Assembly: GCA_018065225.1 (NCBI GenBank)
Contig: JAGHTS010000179.1
Span: forward strand, 1 to 14,540
Reading direction: 5' to 3'
DNA from: Candidatus Phascolarctobacterium caballi
GTDB taxonomy: Bacteria > Bacillota > Negativicutes > Acidaminococcales > Acidaminococcaceae
Length of the DNA: 14,540 bases
Below the pieces are notes generated by a model. It was not told the DNA's origin and did not search any database. It was given only the letters and a program-made list of their open reading frames with translations. A program made the position numbers and the translations under genes. Below are positions 13,313 through 14,540 of this stretch, piece after piece. How positions within the stretch are numbered: the first letter of the stretch is position 1; each line of letters starts with the position of its first letter.

Positions 13313-14435
13313 TATGTTGTCAATAGCAAAAAAATTGTTGTTAAAAATTATTCCCTGTGTTGCTGTAGTGTTTTTTTCGGCAACTGTTTTTGCAGGGATG
13401 ATTTCTTTGGAAAAGGAAATTGAACTTGGACGCAAAACAGGCGAACAACTGGAAGCACAATATGGTGTTGTGGCAGATAAGGCATTACAAAAACGTGTTG
13501 ACCGTATCGGGCAACGTTTGGCAAGGGTCTGCGGCAGGGATGAAATAAAGTTTTCTTTTAAGGTTTTGAACAGCAAGGAAATTAATGCGTTGGCTTGTCC
13601 CGGAGGATTTGTGTATGTGTTTAAGGGGCTGATTGACTATATGCCAAGTGATACAGAATTGGCAGGAGTGCTGGGTCACGAAGTTGGGCACGTGGCGAAA
13701 AAGCATACGGTACATTCCATTGAAAAAAACATGTGGTCAAGTTTGGGTGCAATTTTGGTTGGCGTTGCCAGTGGCAGTATGGAGGGTATGCAGGCGGCAA
13801 TGGTGGGGATGACTGCCTTGCAGAGCGGTTTTAGCCGTACTGACGAACGGGGTGCGGACAAAGAGGGGGTTAATAATACGGTGGCGGCAGGGTTCAACCC
13901 TTATGCCATGTTGATTACTGCCCACAAGTTGGAAGATTTGCAGGCGGAACAGCAGACACCCAATTATGGTCTGTTTAATTCCCATCCGGAACCGGAAGAA
14001 CGGATTAAGCGGGTTTTGTCACAAATTGCAAAATTAAAAGTTACCCCCAATGTAATTGAAAACAATGAGCGTAGTGTTACCGTGCAAGACGGGAAATGGA
14101 CTCACGACATCAATATCGGTATCGGCAACACCAAACCCTTGTACAGAGGTTATATGTTGGCAGGGTCTATGTGGGTGATTAAGCGGCAGACAGGCGGTGT
14201 GATTAACCCCTCAGGATTTTATGTGGTGGAAAATGGCAGCAGGGCTACAATTTATTATGGAGATACGGAAGTTTATACTTGTTATAATGCAGATGGCAGG
14301 GGGGCAGGTATTTATGCCCGTGAACTGACTACCAAATTGCGTAATTGGGCAAATTTGGTAAATAGCGGGGCAATCAGCACACCATTGCCTGATGAGGATA
14401 AAAAATCAAAAAAGAAAGATAAGAAAAAGAAATGA
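13299..14435 (+). CDS. Exported M48 family zinc metallopeptidase
   Basis: A 378-aa secreted peptidase. The signal peptide spans residues 1-32 with a likely cut after TVFA. The peptidase M48 domain covers about 36-245: ALACPGGFVYVFKGLID at 97-113, the zinc motif HEVGH at 127-131 within LAGVLGHEVGHVAKKH, the third ligand Glu183 in ERGAD, AGFNPYAML at 197-205 and SHPEPEERIKRV at 228-239. Relatives such as BepA and LoiP act in the periplasm on misassembled envelope proteins. A C-terminal region of about 110 residues (255-363) has no motif I recognise, and the protein ends in a lysine-rich tail (DKKSKKKDKKKK). AGGAGA at 13288-13293 supports the start. The gene overlaps the CaiB/BaiF stop, so the two are probably co-translated though functionally unrelated. 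Confidence 0.92.
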   Translation: MTKFNMLSIAKKLLLKIIPCVAVVFFSATVFAGMISLEKEIELGRKTGEQLEAQYGVVADKALQKRVDRIGQRLARVCGRDEIKFSFKVLNSKEINALACPGGFVYVFKGLIDYMPSDTELAGVLGHEVGHVAKKHTVHSIEKNMWSSLGAILVGVASGSMEGMQAAMVGMTALQSGFSRTDERGADKEGVNNTVAAGFNPYAMLITAHKLEDLQAEQQTPNYGLFNSHPEPEERIKRVLSQIAKLKVTPNVIENNERSVTVQDGKWTHDINIGIGNTKPLYRGYMLAGSMWVIKRQTGGVINPSGFYVVENGSRATIYYGDTEVYTCYNADGRGAGIYARELTTKLRNWANLVNSGAISTPLPDEDKKSKKKDKKKK

Positions 14436-14474
14436 AAACAAAAAAACTCCACGCATTGCGTGAACTAGTAAGAT

Positions 14475-14506
14475 AAAAGTAGACATTAAAAAAGTGCCTA
14501 CTTTTT
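14475..14506 (+). terminator. Possible weak terminator after the M48 gene
   Basis: Two mutually exclusive hairpins share the same right arm: AAAAGTAG (14475-14482) with CTACTTTT (14498-14505), and AAAAAGT (14489-14495) with ACTTTTT (14500-14506) around a GCCT loop. A T-rich run follows. Both are AT-rich, so termination strength is doubtful. Confidence 0.5.
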
Positions 14507-14510
14507 CTTT

Positions 14511-14540
14511 TGCTATAATGTATATGGAGGTGATTTTATG
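14511..14540 (+). promoter_or_regulatory. Promoter, ribosome binding site and start codon of a next gene
   Basis: TGCTATAAT (14511-14519) is an extended -10 with a perfect TATAAT, GGAGGTGA (14526-14533) a strong ribosome binding site, and the window ends exactly on an ATG (14538-14540). Transcription would begin around the binding site itself, giving an mRNA leader of only about 12 nt. The gene product lies outside the window. Confidence 0.65.

Overview
The window reads as a low-GC chromosome segment from an anaerobic member of the Bacillota. Signal peptides on several proteins, an AMIN-domain amidase and a periplasmic-type M48 peptidase would fit a diderm lineage such as Negativicutes, but that placement is an inference from gene content, not a measured phylogeny. 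No rRNA, tRNA, CRISPR array, insertion sequence or phage gene was seen; almost all of the DNA is coding.

Region 1 (1-1410, + strand) is a redox cassette. It holds the last 19 codons of a ferredoxin-thioredoxin reductase catalytic chain, a thioredoxin with two well-supported starts (one giving a signal peptide, one a cytosolic protein), a flavin reductase-like flavoprotein and a PerR-type peroxide regulator. It ends in a perfect 34-nt palindromic terminator. Region 2 (1445-3250, - strand) is a two-gene unit: a gamma-carbonic anhydrase-like protein followed by a UraA uracil permease. It is expressed from a divergent promoter region at 3271-3333 in which the -35 elements of the two directions overlap.

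Region 3 (3328-11110, + strand) looks like one long operon with gaps of 20 nt or less and many overlaps: CYTH triphosphatase, acpS (apparently frameshifted), bifunctional NAD(P)HX repair enzyme, AMIN/Amidase_3 cell-wall hydrolase, GerMN lipoprotein, tsaE, tsaB, rimI, tsaD and a TM2 membrane protein. It combines housekeeping repair, wall remodelling and the t6A tRNA-modification machinery (TsaC would have to be elsewhere). A strong bidirectional terminator with a 15-bp stem closes it.

Region 4 (11218-14540) has an orphan, possibly iron-related, substrate-binding protein on the - strand, divergent from a CaiB/BaiF-family protein overlapping an M48 metallopeptidase. The divergent promoter region contains a 14/15 match to the PerR box known from Bacillus subtilis, which ties it to the perR gene in region 1. 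The CaiB/BaiF protein appears to lack the family's catalytic aspartate. The window ends exactly on the start codon of a further gene with its own -10 element and ribosome binding site.

The most interesting signals are the thioredoxin that could be made in two compartments from one gene, its place beside an FTR-type reductase and PerR, the PerR box, the acpS frameshift and the CaiB/BaiF active-site substitution.
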